Shown here one piece after another: positions 5,039 to 6,210 of a DNA stretch of 6,210 nt. Position numbers and translations under genes: made by a program. Source of the DNA: Candidatus Omnitrophota bacterium (lineage in GTDB: Bacteria > Omnitrophota > Gorgyraeia > Aquiviventales > Aquiviventaceae); the NCBI GenBank assembly GCA_016206725.1, contig JACQRA010000123.1, positions 1 to 6,210 of the forward strand, read 5' to 3'. The stretch's first letter is position 1. Each line of letters opens with the position of its first letter. A model generated the notes under the pieces. The model did not search any database. It saw nothing but the letters and a program-made list of their open reading frames with translations, and had not been told where the DNA came from.

Positions 5039-6210
5039 ATGACGACGATTCTCGTGATCCTCATTGCCATTGGGGTCGGGGGGCTCTTGTTTGCCGCCGG
5101 CTACAGCCTTCGGCTGTTGATGAGCCGGCGAGCGCTCGGCGGAGCCGAGCAGAAAGCGAAAGAGGCGCTTGAGAACGCCGCGCGGGACGCCGAAACGATC
5201 ATCCGCAAGGGGGAGCTTGACGCCAAAGAGTTCCTCAATACGCTGCGGAAGGAATTCGAAGGAGAAACGCGCGATCGGCGCAATGAATTATCGCAGTTGG
5301 AAAAGCGGCTCCATCAACGCGAAGAAGTGCTGGATCGCAAGCTGGACGTGTTGGATCGGAAGGAGAAGGAGCTCAACGAGCGCACCCGCCAGGCTGCCGC
5401 TCGGGAGCAAACCTTGAAGAACAAGGAAGACCATCTCACCCAGCTCATCGCGGAGGAAAACGAGAAGCTCAAGTCGGTCTCAGGATTGACGTCCGAGCAG
5501 GCGAAGCAGCTCCTCCTGTCCCGCATCGATCAGGAATGTCGCAGCGAGGCGGGCATGGTCATCAAGCGCATGGAGGAGGAGACCAAGAAAGACGCCCAGA
5601 CCGCGGCCCGTAAGATTCTTGTGGAGAGCATGCAGCGCTGCGCGGCCGAGTTCAGCGTGGAATCCACCACCTCCGCCGTGCCGCTGCCCAACGACGAGAT
5701 GAAGGGCCGCATCATCGGACGCGAGGGGCGCAACATCAAAGCCTTTGAGTTGGCGACCGGGGTGGATCTCATCGTGGATGATACGCCGGATGTCGTGACG
5801 TTGTCCTCGTTCGATCTGATGCGGCGCGAGATCGCAAAGGCCTCCTTGGAGCGCCTCATGGCGGATGGGCGCATCCATCCCGCCCGCATCGAGGAGGTCG
5901 TGGAGAAGGTCAAGCGGGAGTTCGATCAGATCGTGCAGCAGGAAGGGGAGAAGACGCTCGCCGAGCTCAACCTGCACGGCATGCATGCCGAGTTGGTCAA
6001 GTTGCTCGGGCGCCTGCGATATCGCACGAGTTACGGGCAGAACTGCCTGCTCCACCTCAAGGAATCCGCGTTCATCTGCGGGATGATCGCCGCCGAATTG
6101 GGATTGGATCAACGCCTGGCGAAACGCTGCGCGCTGATGCACGATGTCGGCAAGGCGGTCAGTCACGAGGTGGAAGGACCGCATGCCTTGATCGGGGCCG
6201 AGCTGGCCAA
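5039..6210 (+). CDS. rny: Ribonuclease Y (3' end outside window)
   Basis: RNase Y is a membrane-anchored endoribonuclease that starts bulk mRNA decay and processing. The frame is open from ATG 5039 to the window edge, giving 390 residues of a family usually a little over 500. The order of parts is canonical: an N-terminal membrane helix ('ILVILIAIGVGGLLFAAGY', about 4-22), then a long charged coiled coil (about 30-180, rich in Glu/Lys/Arg heptads). The KH domain follows with its loop 'GRIIGREGRNI' (223-233), then the start of the HD phosphohydrolase domain. The HD domain shows 'YRTSYGQN' and the metal-binding 'LMHDVGKAVSHEVEGPHALIG' block, with the His-Asp pair at 368/369. That is the same numbering I recall for the B. 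subtilis catalytic residues, so nothing large is inserted or deleted. The remaining HD domain lies outside. It is the third gene after Rrf2 and cyclo-ligase and is likely co-transcribed with them. Confidence 0.96.
   Translation, partial: MTTILVILIAIGVGGLLFAAGYSLRLLMSRRALGGAEQKAKEALENAARDAETIIRKGELDAKEFLNTLRKEFEGETRDRRNELSQLEKRLHQREEVLDRKLDVLDRKEKELNERTRQAAAREQTLKNKEDHLTQLIAEENEKLKSVSGLTSEQAKQLLLSRIDQECRSEAGMVIKRMEEETKKDAQTAARKILVESMQRCAAEFSVESTTSAVPLPNDEMKGRIIGREGRNIKAFELATGVDLIVDDTPDVVTLSSFDLMRREIAKASLERLMADGRIHPARIEEVVEKVKREFDQIVQQEGEKTLAELNLHGMHAELVKLLGRLRYRTSYGQNCLLHLKESAFICGMIAAELGLDQRLAKRCALMHDVGKAVSHEVEGPHALIGAELA

Overview
The window is an ordinary-looking, gene-dense stretch of a GC-rich bacterial chromosome. 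Every supported gene is on the + strand, and no non-coding stretch exceeds about 130 bases. The gene content points to a Gram-negative (diderm) bacterium with type IV pilus-like components: a DUF2490 outer-membrane-type barrel, a PilX-like protein, a Pit permease with a DUF47 partner, an Rrf2 regulator and RNase Y. The style of the Pit protein and the GGGGACA-type palindromic repeat suggest Nitrospirota or a relative. That assignment is inference only, since no rRNA or other marker lies in the window.

Region 1 (1-2236) is a likely operon. It holds the 3' part of a DUF2490-type beta-barrel gene that enters from the left edge, then a DUF47 (PhoU-like) gene with a perfect AGGAGG ribosome binding site, then a Pit-family anion/phosphate permease. 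The permease start codon overlaps the DUF47 stop. DUF47-Pit is a classic low-affinity phosphate transport pair, and an outer-membrane barrel as the preceding gene is a less usual companion.

Region 2 (2272-3383) starts 35 bases after the permease. It holds a PilX-like, single-anchor exported protein whose distal half looks like a beta-helix. The gene ends directly at a compact repeat: a perfect 18-bp palindrome whose right arm lies inside an exact 28-bp tandem duplication. This is the most structured non-coding DNA in the window and resembles REP-type mobile palindromes.

Region 3 (3436-3966) is a DJ-1/PfpI superfamily protein with its catalytic Cys-His pair intact. Its stop codon is overlapped by the -35 box of the next gene.

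Region 4 (3963-6210) begins with a near-consensus sigma-70 promoter (TTGACA, 17 bp, TATACT). The promoter is overlaid by IscR-like/palindromic operator DNA and sits so close to the Rrf2 start codon that the mRNA should be nearly leaderless. The Rrf2 gene runs into 5-formyltetrahydrofolate cyclo-ligase. After a small perfect hairpin comes ribonuclease Y, which is cut by the right edge after its HD motif. The Rrf2 protein lacks the three-cysteine cluster-binding region of IscR and has a run of histidines there.

I found no CRISPR array, tRNA, rRNA, prophage or transposase gene, and no convincing undescribed multi-gene system. The items most worth checking are the composite palindrome/tandem repeat, the Rrf2 promoter-operator, the Cys-poor Rrf2 protein, and the isolated PilX-like protein.
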